DNA of 64,000 bases from Bradyrhizobium manausense (lineage in GTDB: Bacteria > Pseudomonadota > Alphaproteobacteria > Rhizobiales > Xanthobacteraceae): positions 62,001 to 126,000 of the forward strand of contig NZ_JAFCJI010000004.1 in NCBI RefSeq assembly GCF_018131105.1, written 5' to 3'. Under the pieces are notes generated by a model. That model was given only the letters and a program-made list of their open reading frames with translations, ran no database searches and had not been told where the DNA came from. Positions 1-9,700 of the stretch are shown piece after piece; the stretch's first letter is position 1, and the number at the start of each line of letters is the position of its first letter. A program made the position numbers and the translations under genes.

Positions 1-590
1 AAATTGATTGTGAAGGAATACGCCACCTTGCCCTCGCGCTCGCTACGCGCGGCGATCAAGGTCTTGCGACGCACCGGCGGCTCGACCAGGTTGAGCACGG
101 GATCGGTAGCGTTGGCAGCCTCCTCATCGGAGAAATAGAGCCGTGTGTTGAGACCGATGTTGATGCCACGCGCGACGATCCAGATGTCGACGTACGGCGC
201 GCACTTGCGCCCGGCCCGGTCGATGATTGCGCCCGGCTTGATGGTCTCGAAGGTCACCAGCCCACTCTCGAAATCGGAGCCGCCGCGGCCCCAGCCGCGG
301 AAATCCGCGTCAAGCGCGCCGGCAGAACGATCGGCCGGATGATTGTAGCGGCCTGCCGCATTGGCCTGCCAGATCTCGAGCAGGACGTCGCGCAGCGGGG
401 AGCCGCCGCCGTCGAGCACCCTGCCTTCAAGCGTGATCCGCTCGCCTCGTGTGTTCGGCGTCACCAGAACGTTGGAAAAATTCTTCTCGAAGATGTCGAA
501 GCCGGCCATGGCCGGAATCAGGCCGATATGGACGTAGGGCCCGGCGGTCTGCGAGGCGGTTTCCTTGAGATAGTTGAGCTGCTGCGGCAT
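1..590 (-). CDS. pcaG: Protocatechuate 3,4-dioxygenase alpha subunit, 3' part cut by window edge
   Basis: Alpha chain of the non-haem iron enzyme that opens protocatechuate to beta-carboxy-muconate in the beta-ketoadipate pathway. About 196 residues are visible from the ATG at 588-590; the stop lies beyond the left edge. The reading starts MPQQLNYLKETASQTAGPYV and contains the family blocks GRVLDGGGSPLRDVLLEIWQ and ANAAGRYNHPAD, parallel to those in the beta chain next door. The alpha chain does not carry the iron ligands, as expected. It starts 4 nt after the pcaH stop codon, so the two are translationally coupled. Confident call; only the C-terminus is unseen. Confidence 0.93.
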   Translation of the reverse strand, partial: MPQQLNYLKETASQTAGPYVHIGLIPAMAGFDIFEKNFSNVLVTPNTRGERITLEGRVLDGGGSPLRDVLLEIWQANAAGRYNHPADRSAGALDADFRGWGRGGSDFESGLVTFETIKPGAIIDRAGRKCAPYVDIWIVARGINIGLNTRLYFSDEEAANATDPVLNLVEPPVRRKTLIAARSEREGKVAYSFTIN

Positions 591-594
591 GAGC

Positions 595-1377
595 TCAGTT
601 TCCTGCGGTGCGGTTTTCGAAATAGGTGGAGCGTGACCCGCGGAGCACGATGTCGAAGCGGTAGGCGAGCGAGTCGAGCGGGGTCGAGGCGTTGAGATCC
701 AGCGGCGCCACGAGACGTTCGAGTGCGTCCTTGTCCGGAATCGTCGTGAGAATCGGGCAGACCGGGATCAAAGGATCGCCTTCGAAATACATCTGCGTGA
801 TCAGCCGTTGCGCAAAGCCCGAGCCGAACACCGAGAAGTGGATGTGGGCAGGGCGCCAGCTGTTGACGAAGTTGCGCCAGGGATAGGGGCCGGGCTTCAC
901 GGTGCGGAAATAATAGTAGCCGGTGTCGTCGGTCATCGCGCGACCGCAACCGCCGAAGTTGGGATCGACCGGTGCCAGGTACGTGTCCTTCCTGTGCCGG
1001 TAGCGGCCGCCGGCGTTGGCCTGCCAGAACTCCACCAGCGTGTTCGGCACGCCGCGTCCGCTCTCGTCCAGCACGCGGCCATGGACGATGATGCGCTCGC
1101 CGACGGGATCGCCGTCCTTGGCGTAGTTGCGGATCAGATCGTTGTCGAGCGGCCCGAGATCGTTGTGGCCGAACACCGGCCCCGTGATCTCAGAGACCGA
1201 GTTCTCCAGCGACAGCAGCGCCTGGCGCGGCGAGCGCAGCACCGAAGACTTGTAACCAGGCGCATATGCCGGCGGATGGATGGTGCGGTCGCGCTGAAAA
1301 AACCCGCCGTCACCCGGGGTAAACGGCTCGGGGCGATTGAGGCGGGGCTCCCGTAAGGCTGGCGCCTGGACATTCAT
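595..1377 (-). CDS. pcaH: Protocatechuate 3,4-dioxygenase beta subunit
   Basis: Beta chain, 260 residues, which carries the Fe(III) site of protocatechuate 3,4-dioxygenase. Visible landmarks are GRVLDESGRGVPNTLVEFWQ, the block DDTGYYYFRTVKPGPYPWRN that supplies two Tyr ligands region, and RPAHIHFSVFG with the two His ligands. The start MNVQAP at 1377 is preferred over an in-frame ATG 60 nt upstream because a GGGAGAG ribosome site lies just before it and family members begin close to this point. pcaG follows 4 nt downstream. The divergent LysR gene at 1484 shares the 106-bp promoter region and is the likely regulator. Confidence 0.95.
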   Translation of the reverse strand: MNVQAPALREPRLNRPEPFTPGDGGFFQRDRTIHPPAYAPGYKSSVLRSPRQALLSLENSVSEITGPVFGHNDLGPLDNDLIRNYAKDGDPVGERIIVHGRVLDESGRGVPNTLVEFWQANAGGRYRHRKDTYLAPVDPNFGGCGRAMTDDTGYYYFRTVKPGPYPWRNFVNSWRPAHIHFSVFGSGFAQRLITQMYFEGDPLIPVCPILTTIPDKDALERLVAPLDLNASTPLDSLAYRFDIVLRGSRSTYFENRTAGN

Positions 1378-1472
1378 CGGCGTTGTCTCTCCCTGTGGCC
1401 GCGACCGGTTTCGGGCGCTGCGTGTTGGCGAGATCATGGGCCAGCCTATTCCACAAATAAATAGATCGATTA

Positions 1473-1482
1473 TAATGCATTA
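1473..1482. promoter_or_regulatory. Palindrome in the pcaH/LysR divergent promoter
   Basis: TAATGCATTA is a perfect 10-bp palindrome in an AT-rich patch (1451-1500) between pcaH and the LysR gene, with ATCGAT on both sides. It lies directly in front of the preferred LysR start at 1484. The position suits a LysR-type autoregulatory site; binding is inferred. Confidence 0.4.
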
Positions 1483-1483
1483 C

Positions 1484-2401
1484 ATGAGAAAAATCGATCA
1501 TTTGGCGCTGGACGGCCACGCTCTCGAACTGTTCCTGGCAGTGCTGGAGGAAGGTTCGGTCACAGCGGCCGCAACACGCCTTGACCTGACGCAATCGGCC
1601 GTCAGTCATGGGCTCAACAAGCTGCGGCGGATCGCGGGCGACCCGCTGTTCGCAAAGTCCGGCCGCGGCATTGTCGCGACCGCCCATGCCCAAGCCCTGG
1701 CCGCCAAGGCGCGCGCGCTGATCGACGAGATGCGCAGCTTCGCCGGCGGCGTCACTTTCGAGCCGGCGAGCGCGCAGCTGTCGCTGACGATCGCCGCCAA
1801 TGATTTCCAGCGCGACCTGCTGCTCCCGCACTTCTTCGACCATGTCGCTTCGCAGGTGCAAAGCCTAAGCCTGCGCGTGATCCCCTCGCAATCGCCCTCG
1901 CCCGCCGTGCTGCGCGAGAATCGCTGCGATCTGCTGATTACCCCACTGCCGCCGTCCGGCGTCGACATCGTGCAGAAGCGGCTGCTGAGCGATCATTACG
2001 CCTGCTACTACGATCCCAAGGTGCGTGCCGCACCATCAGGCCGCGGCGCTTATCTCGCAGCCCGACACATCACCGTGGTCTATACCGACAATGAGCGGCT
2101 CGACTTCGACCGCCGGCTCGCGGCCAACGGCTTCCACCGCGACATCGCCATCTCGGTGCCGAGCTTCTCCGGCGTGCCGTCGTTCCTGCGCGGCTCGCAA
2201 ATGCTCGCGAGCATGCCGAGCCTGCTCGCCTCCGGCGTGATGCACGGCTTCGCGCATGCGCAGATACCTCTGCCCTCACGCACCCGCACGCTGGCCGAAC
2301 TGCCGATGTTCATGGTCTGGCACCAGCGCTACCAGAAAGACCCGGCGCATCGTTGGGTCCGCGCACAATTGGAATCGGTGGCGGCGACCGCCACTGCCTG
2401 A
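1484..2401 (+). CDS. LysR-family transcriptional regulator, divergent from pcaHG
   Basis: 305-residue LysR-type regulator. The N-terminal winged helix-turn-helix is clear: ALELFLAVLEEGSVTAAATR, then LDLTQSAVSHGLNKLRRIAG and DPLFAKSGRG. The rest (from about residue 90) is the periplasmic-binding-like effector domain. The start at 1484 (MRKIDHLAL) fits family length; an ATG nine bases upstream sits inside the palindrome at 1473-1482. Divergence from pcaHG suggests control of protocatechuate breakdown in the manner of PcaQ, but the effector and the identity with PcaQ cannot be read from the sequence, so no symbol is given. Confidence 0.85.
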   Translation: MRKIDHLALDGHALELFLAVLEEGSVTAAATRLDLTQSAVSHGLNKLRRIAGDPLFAKSGRGIVATAHAQALAAKARALIDEMRSFAGGVTFEPASAQLSLTIAANDFQRDLLLPHFFDHVASQVQSLSLRVIPSQSPSPAVLRENRCDLLITPLPPSGVDIVQKRLLSDHYACYYDPKVRAAPSGRGAYLAARHITVVYTDNERLDFDRRLAANGFHRDIAISVPSFSGVPSFLRGSQMLASMPSLLASGVMHGFAHAQIPLPSRTRTLAELPMFMVWHQRYQKDPAHRWVRAQLESVAATATA

Positions 2402-2582
2402 ATTGACCTGCCGAGCGCGAACCGAGGTTCATTGGCTGATCTGCAAGGACGTGCTGAGCGTGCACTGGGCCAAGGAATTGCTTCAGCGCCGGTAACGATA
2501 GTGCTCGTTGACTGCCGCGGCGGTGGCCTGCCCCTCGCCAAACCCACTGGTTGCGCGCGGGCGGCCACGCTAGAATTCGGCC

Positions 2583-3887
2583 ATGACAGTGACCGACATT
2601 GCGAGCCGAACCTACAATCACAGCTGGCGGCTGGATCCGATCATCCGCAGCCTGCTCGATACCGATTTCTATAAGTTATTGATGTTACAGATGATTCGGG
2701 AATCGTACCCGGATCAGCAAGTGACGTTCTCGGTGATCAACCGCTCGCGCCATGTGCGGCTCGCCGAAATCATCGACGAGGGGGAGCTGCGTGCCCAGCT
2801 CGATCACGCCCGGACCATCCGCTTCACCAAGAAGGAGTTGATCTGGCTCGCCGGCAACACCTTCTACGGCAAGACCCACATGTTCTCGGCGGACTTCATC
2901 CGCTGGCTCGCGGACTTCCGCCTTCCTGAATACGAGCTGCGCAAGGTCGAGGGCCAATACGAGCTGCACTTCTACGGGCCGTGGACCCACACCACGATGT
3001 GGGAGATTCCGGCGCTCGCCATCCTCAACGAATTGCGGTCGCGCTCGGCGATGAAGGGCCGTGGCCGCTTCGAGCTCGACGTGCTCTACGCCCGTGCCAA
3101 GGCCAAGCTGTGGACCAAGGTCGAGCAGTTGCGCGGGCTGGAGAATTTGAAGCTTTCCGACTTCGGCACGCGCCGCCGCCATGGCTTCCTGTGGCAGCGC
3201 TGGTGCGTCGAGGCCGTGAAGGAAGGCCTCGGCCAAGCCTTCATCGGCACCTCCAACGTCCTGCTGGCGATGGACAACGATCTCGAGGCGATCGGCACCA
3301 ATGCCCACGAGCTGCCGATGGTCGCAGCCGCGCTCGCCAGGGACGACGAGGAATTGCGCTGGGCGCCGTATCGCATCCTCGATCAGTGGCGCCAGACCTA
3401 TGGCGGCAACCTCCTGATCGCGCTGCCCGACGCCTTCGGCACGAAAGCGTTTCTGCGCGATGCGCCGGAATGGGTCGCCGACTGGACCGGCTTCCGCCCC
3501 GACAGCGCGCCGCCGATCCAGGCCGGCGAAGAGATCGTCGCCTGGTGGGAGAAGAAGGGCCGCAATCCCAAGGACAAGCTGCTGGTGTTTTCCGACGCGA
3601 TGGATGTCGGCTCGATCGAGGAGACCTATCACCACTTCGCCGGCCGCGTGCGGCTCTCGTTCGGCTGGGGCACCAACCTCACCAACGATTTCGTCGGCTG
3701 CGCGCCCGACGGTTCGTTCGATCTCGACCCCATCTCGCTGGTCTGCAAGGTGTCGTCGGTCGATGGACGTCCGGCCGTCAAGCTCTCCGACAATCCGGAG
3801 AAGGCGACCGGCATGCCCTCAGAGATCGAACGGTACCTGCGCGTGTTCGGCAATGCCGGCCGCGTGCGCCAGCCGGTGTTGGTGTAG
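2583..3887 (+). CDS. pncB: Nicotinate phosphoribosyltransferase
   Basis: 434-residue cytosolic enzyme of NAD salvage, forming nicotinate mononucleotide from nicotinate and PRPP with ATP hydrolysis. The N-terminal block LLDTDFYKLLMLQMI, the loop FGTRRRHGFLWQ and GTSNVLLAM match the family. The catalytic His that is phosphorylated during turnover is H242 in IGTNAHELPM. LLVFSDAMDVGSIEETYHHF and FGWGTNLTNDF complete the PRPP-binding face. Full length for the proteobacterial type. It stands alone, with a 181-bp gap to the LysR gene on its left. Confidence 0.95.
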   Translation: MTVTDIASRTYNHSWRLDPIIRSLLDTDFYKLLMLQMIRESYPDQQVTFSVINRSRHVRLAEIIDEGELRAQLDHARTIRFTKKELIWLAGNTFYGKTHMFSADFIRWLADFRLPEYELRKVEGQYELHFYGPWTHTTMWEIPALAILNELRSRSAMKGRGRFELDVLYARAKAKLWTKVEQLRGLENLKLSDFGTRRRHGFLWQRWCVEAVKEGLGQAFIGTSNVLLAMDNDLEAIGTNAHELPMVAAALARDDEELRWAPYRILDQWRQTYGGNLLIALPDAFGTKAFLRDAPEWVADWTGFRPDSAPPIQAGEEIVAWWEKKGRNPKDKLLVFSDAMDVGSIEETYHHFAGRVRLSFGWGTNLTNDFVGCAPDGSFDLDPISLVCKVSSVDGRPAVKLSDNPEKATGMPSEIERYLRVFGNAGRVRQPVLV

Positions 3888-4134
3888 CGCCAAGCTGAAA
3901 TCCTCTCGATCGGGTAAATCGCGAAGGCCAGATTCGCAGCATTGGTGCGCCGATGTGACACGTGTTCCGGCTGCGTGGCATTTGCTGCGATCTGCGCGCA
4001 TCCGTTTCACGACGCTTTCACCCTGCGCGACAGTCTCTCGGCTTTTTCAGGTCGAGTTAAGCACCGTTCCCGTCTCATTGGAGTTATCAGCGGAACGCTC
4101 CGCTGGGATCGTTGAATGATTTGGGGAACGCAGA

Positions 4135-5442
4135 GTGTTTCGCAGAACAGCAACGTCGTCGAAGGAACGCAGCTTCCTTCACGTCATCAAGCTCGTCTCG
4201 CCGTTCGTGATGGTCGTCGTGCTCCAGGCGACAATCGCGGGGTTCAGCCTGGAGGTGATGTCCTCGGTCCGCGCCTATGTCGCCGGCGAGGCGATGTGGT
4301 CACGTTCGCAGAAGAACGCCGTCTATTTCCTCAATCTCTATCTGCATTCGGGCGACCCCGCCCAGTTCGCGCAATACCAGACCTCGCTCGCCGTCCCGAT
4401 CGGCGACGAATACGCGAGATGGGCACTCGAGCGCGATCCCGTCGACGTTGAGCTCGCGCGCATCGGCCTCCTGCAGGGCGGCAACCATCCCGATGACGTC
4501 CCCGGCTTGATCTGGCTGTTCCGCTATTTCCACCAGGTCAGCTTCTTCCGTGAGGCAATCCGAGAATGGGCGGCCACGGATCCGATGCTGCTGGAGCTCA
4601 GTGTCTTCGGCGAAGTCATCCGGGGCGAAGTGAAGAACGGCCCGATCGGGGATAGCGACCGCCTGCAATATCTGTCGTCGCGGCTCTCGGAGCTGAACAG
4701 GCAATTCACCGGGCATGCCACACGGTTTTCGACGGTGCTCGGCGAAGGCTCACGCACCATCAAGCTGACGCTGACCTGCTTGAACATCACGACCGCGATG
4801 ACGTTGATCCTGCTCCTCATCTGGCACACCCGGCGATTGGTGCTGCAGCGGCAGGCTTTCGAAGACGCGTTGCGTGCCGAGAAGGATCGCCTCGCCTTCC
4901 AGGCCTCGCATGACTGGCTGACCGGCATCGCCAATCGCCGCGCTTTCGAGGCGCGCCTGCAGAGCGAGCTCGATGGCTGCAGCGAAGGCGCGCTCAGCCT
5001 GATTCTGCTCGACCTCGACCAGTTCAAAAGTGTCAACGACAGCTGCGGCCATCTCGCGGGCGATCGGCTGCTGTGTCAGGTCGCCCAGCTATTGCAGCAG
5101 GGGCGTCGGCCGGATGATCTGGTCGCACGGCTCGGCGGCGACGAATTTGCACTGATCCTGCCGCAATGCGCGCCCTATGACGCCGTCAACATCGCCGAGC
5201 GGCTGCGACTGTCGCTCGAGCTGTTCAGCTTCGCCTGGGACGGTCGTTGCTTCGCAGTGACCGCCAGCATCGGTGTTGCCTGCATTGCCGACGGCAACAC
5301 CACACGCGAGGAAGCGATGCGTCAGGCCGACGCCGCCTGCTATCGCGCCAAGGAAAAGGGACGCAATCGGGTTCAGGTCGACAACGGGAAACCGGATGTC
5401 GTTGTCGTCGCCCCAAGATCGCGCGAAGCTGTTCGCGCGTAA
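4135..5442 (+). CDS. Membrane-anchored diguanylate cyclase (GGDEF)
   Basis: 435 residues, GTG start behind a GGGGAA ribosome site. One membrane helix lies at about residues 18-42 and a second at about 218-236, bracketing a 180-residue periplasmic sensor region of unknown ligand. The C-terminal GGDEF domain (about 255-420) has an intact active site, GGDEF at 334-338, and an inhibitory I-site R325-x-x-D328 five residues before it. It should therefore make cyclic di-GMP and be product-inhibited. No EAL domain is present. It converges with the TetR gene, with a hairpin between them. Confidence 0.9.
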   Translation: MFRRTATSSKERSFLHVIKLVSPFVMVVVLQATIAGFSLEVMSSVRAYVAGEAMWSRSQKNAVYFLNLYLHSGDPAQFAQYQTSLAVPIGDEYARWALERDPVDVELARIGLLQGGNHPDDVPGLIWLFRYFHQVSFFREAIREWAATDPMLLELSVFGEVIRGEVKNGPIGDSDRLQYLSSRLSELNRQFTGHATRFSTVLGEGSRTIKLTLTCLNITTAMTLILLLIWHTRRLVLQRQAFEDALRAEKDRLAFQASHDWLTGIANRRAFEARLQSELDGCSEGALSLILLDLDQFKSVNDSCGHLAGDRLLCQVAQLLQQGRRPDDLVARLGGDEFALILPQCAPYDAVNIAERLRLSLELFSFAWDGRCFAVTASIGVACIADGNTTREEAMRQADAACYRAKEKGRNRVQVDNGKPDVVVVAPRSREAVRA

Positions 5443-5447
5443 CGACG

Positions 5448-5470
5448 GCCGGCGCAATTATCGCGCCGGC
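5448..5470. terminator. Hairpin between converging GGDEF and TetR genes
   Basis: Stem GCCGGCGC (5448-5455) pairs perfectly with 5463-5470 around a 7-nt AT-rich loop, just after the GGDEF stop and overlapping the TetR stop. It could end transcription from both sides; there is no strong T-run, so the call is moderate. Confidence 0.5.
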
Positions 5471-6093
5471 AGGATCCCGAGACCCAGGAGCTGCGCGTCC
5501 AGGAACTGCGTGACCTGCTGGCGCAGCATCTGCGGCGGCACGGCGATCATGCGCTCTTCAAGGCCGAGCGAGATGATCCCGTGCACCGCGGAAAACAGCG
5601 TGCGCGACAAGAGCGCGATCTTCACATCATCCGCATCCGGTAGCACGCGCACCAAGGGCGGATGCATCAACGCAAAGGCATCCATCACCATCTGAAGGAT
5701 GTCGTCGGGATAGGGACGATCATCCTCCATCCGATGCTCGAACAGCGAGCGCAGCAGATTGGCGTGCTCGGCAAAGAAGTCGAGATAGGTCTCGGCCAGG
5801 CCATAAAGCTGGCGCACGGGATCCTCGGCCGGAACGCCGCCCAGCCGCGCCGTGAGCGCCTGAACCGTCTCCCGGTTGACGGTCAGGATCACCCCATCGA
5901 AGTCGCCGAACTCGTTATAGACACTGCCGACGGAGCAGCCGGCGGCCTCGGCCACATCCCGAACCTTCAGCGATCTCAATCCCTTACCCGCGATGATGCC
6001 GCGGGCGATTTCCAGGATCTGGAGCCGGCGCCGACTTTTTTTTTGGTCGCGCACCGATTCTTCTTGAACATTGTTCATTTTCAAGCTACTCAT
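5458..6093 (-). CDS. TetR/AcrR-family transcriptional repressor
   Basis: 211 residues from the ATG at 6093 (MSSLKMNNVQ); an alternative ATG lies at 6078. The N-terminal helix-turn-helix reads ILEIARGIIAGKGLRSLKVR then DVAEAAGCSVGSVYNEFGDF, typical of TetR. The remainder is a TetR C-terminal ligand domain (LFEHRMEDDRPYPDDI...). Two copies of the palindrome TGAACA-W-TGTTCA surround the start codon, one inside the first codons, which indicates tight autorepression and control of the divergent small gene at 6130. Inducer unknown. Confidence 0.88.
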   Translation of the reverse strand: MSSLKMNNVQEESVRDQKKSRRRLQILEIARGIIAGKGLRSLKVRDVAEAAGCSVGSVYNEFGDFDGVILTVNRETVQALTARLGGVPAEDPVRQLYGLAETYLDFFAEHANLLRSLFEHRMEDDRPYPDDILQMVMDAFALMHPPLVRVLPDADDVKIALLSRTLFSAVHGIISLGLEERMIAVPPQMLRQQVTQFLDAQLLGLGILPAR

Positions 6094-6107
6094 GTGAACA
6101 ATGTTCA
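6065..6107. promoter_or_regulatory. Tandem TetR operator, two 13-bp palindromes
   Basis: TGAACA-T-TGTTCA at 6065-6077 and TGAACA-A-TGTTCA at 6095-6107 have centres exactly 30 bp apart, close to three helix turns, so two dimers could bind the same face. The first lies inside the TetR reading frame, the second just upstream of its start and 22 bp before the divergent gene. Confidence 0.75.
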
Positions 6108-6129
6108 AATTAACCCGGAGACCTGCAAA

Positions 6130-6396
6130 ATGCAAACCCTCGCTGTTGATATCGCCTCCACCTTCGTCGACGACGCCGCGGCTCTCGTGACCGGCCTTGG
6201 CCGCTCCCTGCTGCGGTTCGTCATGGCCCCGATCGATCGCATCGCAAATGCCTGCGACATCGCCGGTGTGCTCACTGAGCGCCGCGCGACCTTCCGGACG
6301 TGGCGGGCGAGCCGCGCCCGTGCCCGCCATGAGGGCCGCCGGTTCAGCATTCTCGGCCGCCTCAACCCCTTTCGTCATCTGGCTCACCTCACCTGA
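6130..6396 (+). CDS. Small hypothetical protein, divergent from TetR
   Basis: 88 residues (MQTLAVDIASTFVDDAAALV...). A GGAG ribosome site sits 9 nt before the ATG, and the gene shares the TetR operator region, which supports it being real and TetR-controlled. The C-terminal half is very basic (RTWRASRARARHEGRR). I recognise no domain; the hydrophobic stretch at about 15-32 is too polar to be sure of a membrane helix. Confidence 0.6.
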   Translation: MQTLAVDIASTFVDDAAALVTGLGRSLLRFVMAPIDRIANACDIAGVLTERRATFRTWRASRARARHEGRRFSILGRLNPFRHLAHLT

Positions 6397-6753
6397 GCAG
6401 AGGCTTCGGCGCATGCTGGTCCGTTCGAATGCGAGGGCAGGATGCAACAAAGGACTCACTATGTCCGGATGTAGCCGGCCGGTTCGCCCGATATCGACGC
6501 TTCGATTCAGCTTTTCCTTATTGGCCGGCGCGGTATGCGACAGGCGCGGCATTTCCGCCCGAACCGCGGCCGCGACCGATATTTGCGAACCTAACGAGAT
6601 CACTTGGAGACCAACAGGATCGGAGGGACCGAGGGGACACGGCAGGCCGGCGACCACAGTCGCCCTGCAATCACTCCTCCCATACCCTTCCGGTCGTGAC
6701 GTTCGACCTGCAACATAACAACCTCAGGCTGCCTTTTCAAAACAGGACTAGTC
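6397..6753. other. 357-bp gap without a gene
   Basis: No convincing coding frame, RNA or repeat is seen between the small TetR-divergent gene and the acyltransferase gene. It presumably holds the promoter of the 6754 gene; no clear -35/-10 pair is evident. Confidence 0.5.
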
Positions 6754-9700
6754 ATGATCAGGGATTTGATGTCGTCACGCCGCTTTGCGCCGCTGTTCTG
6801 GGCGCAATTCTTCTCGGCGCTCAATGACAACGTGCTCAAGAACGCACTCGTCATCATCCTGCTTTACAGCGCCGCGACCGGCCACGGCGATGCCCTGGTG
6901 ACGGTGGCAGGCGCCGTCTTCATCTTCCCCTATTTCATCCTGTCCGGGCTCGGTGGCCAGCTCGCCGACAAATACGTCAAATCGGTCGTCGCAAGACGAT
7001 TGAAATTTGCCGAGATTTTCGCGGCGGCTTTCGCCGCTGCCGGCTTCTTCCTGCACTCGGTGCCGCTGCTGTTCACGGCGCTTGCATTGTTCGGCATCAT
7101 CGCCGCCCTGTTCGGTCCCGTGAAATACTCCATGTTGCCGGACCAGCTCGCGCTCGGAGAGCTCGCGACCGGCAACGCGCTGGTCGAAGGCGCGACCTTC
7201 ATGGCGATCCTGCTCGGCACCGTCGCCGGCGGCCAGTTCGTCGCCGGCTCCGCCCATATGGGCTGGGTCGCATCGGCGGTCGTCGTGCTGGCCCTGCTGT
7301 CCTGGGCTTTTGCTTCCCGCATCCCGCAAACGACGCCCTCCGCGCCCGATCTGCCCGTCGATGCCAATCCCTGGACCTCGACGTTCAGCCTGTTGAAGAC
7401 GCTGTATGCCGACCACCGGCTGTGGGACGGCACCGTGATCGTCTCCTGGTTCTGGCTGGTCGGCGCGATCGTACTGTCGCTGTTGCCGGCTCTGGTCAAG
7501 GACGTCGTGGGTGGCAGCGAAGGCGTGGTGACGCTGTGTCTTGCGATCTTCGCGATCGGCATTGCCATCGGTTCACTGTTTGCAGCCCGCCTGAGCCACG
7601 TTCGCCCGAACCTCGCGCTGGTGCCGATCGGCGCCATCATGATGGGATTTGCCGGCATCGACCTCGCCTGGGCCATCGGCGTCACGGTAAAGGGTAACGA
7701 TATCGCTGCGGTCGACTTCGCAACCTCGTTCTCGGGTTTGCGCATGCTGGTCGACTTCGTCGCCTTCGCATTCGGCGGCGGCCTGTTCGTCGTTCCGTCC
7801 TTTGCAGCCGTGCAGGCATGGTCGGCCCCGACCGAGCGGGCCCGCATCATCGCCGCCGGCAACGTGTTGCAGGCCGCCTTCATGGTGGTCGGCTCGCTGT
7901 TCGTCGCGCTGTTGCAGGCAGCGGGCTTGCATGTCGGCTGGATATTCCTCGGCCTCGGCGTCGCGAGCTTCGGCGCCGTGTGGTTCGTGCTGACGAAATG
8001 GGGCAAGGAAGGCGTGCGCGATTTCGGCGCCCTGCTGTTCCGCGCGCTGTTCCGCACCGAGGTCCGCGGTCTGGAAAACCTGCCGCCTCCCGGGACGCGC
8101 ATGTTGATCGCGCCCAACCATGTCAGCCTGATCGACGGCCCGCTGCTGCACGCCGTGCTGCCGATCGATGCGAGCTTCGCGGTCGATACGGGCATCTCCA
8201 AGGCCTGGTGGGCCAAGCCGTTCCTGCGCGTGGTCAAGCACTACACCATGGACCCGACCAAGCCGCTGGCCGCGCGCGACCTGATCAAGCTCGTTGCGGC
8301 CGGCGAACCGGTCGTGATCTTCCCGGAAGGCCGCATCACCGTCTCGGGCTCGCTGATGAAGGTCTATGACGGCACTGCGATGATCGCGGACAAGGCCGAC
8401 GCCGTGGTCGTGCCGGTTCGCATCGAGGGCGCGCAGCGTTCGCATCTCAGCTATCTCAACTCCAGCCAGATCAAGCGCTCGTGGTTCCCGCGGGTGACGG
8501 TGACGATCCTGCCGCCGATCAAGCTTCCGGTCGATCCGGCGCTGAAAGGCAAGGCGCGCCGCAATGCCGCGGGCGCCGCGCTCCAGGACGTCATGATCGA
8601 CGCGATGGTCAAGAACGCCATGCTCGACCACACCCTGTTCGAAGCGCTCGGACACGCCCATCGCGATCGCGACACCGGCAAGGTGATCATCGAGGATGCG
8701 CTCGGCACCAAACTGACCTACCGCAAGCTGATCCTCGGCGCGCAGGTCCTAAGCCGCAAGCTCGAGGCCGGCACCTCGTCCGGTGAGAATGTCGGCGTGC
8801 TGCTGCCGAACTCCGCGGGCGTCGCCGTCGTCTTCATGGCGCTGCAAAGCATCGGCCGCGTCCCGGCGATGCTCAATTTCTCGGCCGGCCCGGTCAACGT
8901 CCTTGCCGCCATGAAGGCTGCACAAGTCAAGACCGTGCTGACCTCAAAGGCCTTCATCGAGAAAGGCAAGCTCGACAAGCTGATGGCCGCGATCTCCGCC
9001 GAAGCCCGCGTCGTCTATCTCGAAGACGTCCGTGCCTCGATCGGCACCGCCGACAAAATCAAGGGCCTGCTCGCCGGCACCGCGCCGCGCGTCGCCCGCC
9101 AGGCCAACGATCCCGCCGTGGTGCTGTTCACGTCGGGCTCGGAAGGCACGCCCAAGGGCGTGGTGCTGTCCCACCGCAACATCCTCGCCAACGCGGCGCA
9201 GGCGCTGGCGCGGGTCGATGCCAACGCCAATGACAAGGTGTTCAACGTGCTGCCGGTATTCCACTCGTTTGGGCTAACGGGCGGAATGATGATGCCGATG
9301 CTCGCGGGCATCCCGATCTACATGTACCCCTCGCCGCTGCATTACCGCATCGTGCCCGAACTGATCTACCAGACCGGCGCAACGATCCTGTTCGGGACCG
9401 ACACGTTCCTGTCCGGCTATGCGCGCTCCGCGCATGCCTACGACTTCCGGACCCTGCGCCTGGTGATCGCCGGTGCCGAGGCGGTCAAGGACCGCACGCG
9501 GCAGGTGTTCATGGAGCGCTACGGCATCCGCATCCTCGAAGGCTATGGCGTCACCGAGACGGCGCCGGTGCTGGCGATGAATACACCGATGGCCAACCGC
9601 CCCGGCACCGTCGGTCGCCTCTCGCCGCTGATGGAGAGCCGCCTCGATCCGGTCCCCGGCATCGAGGAAGGCGGACGCCTCTCGGTGCGCGGACCGAATG

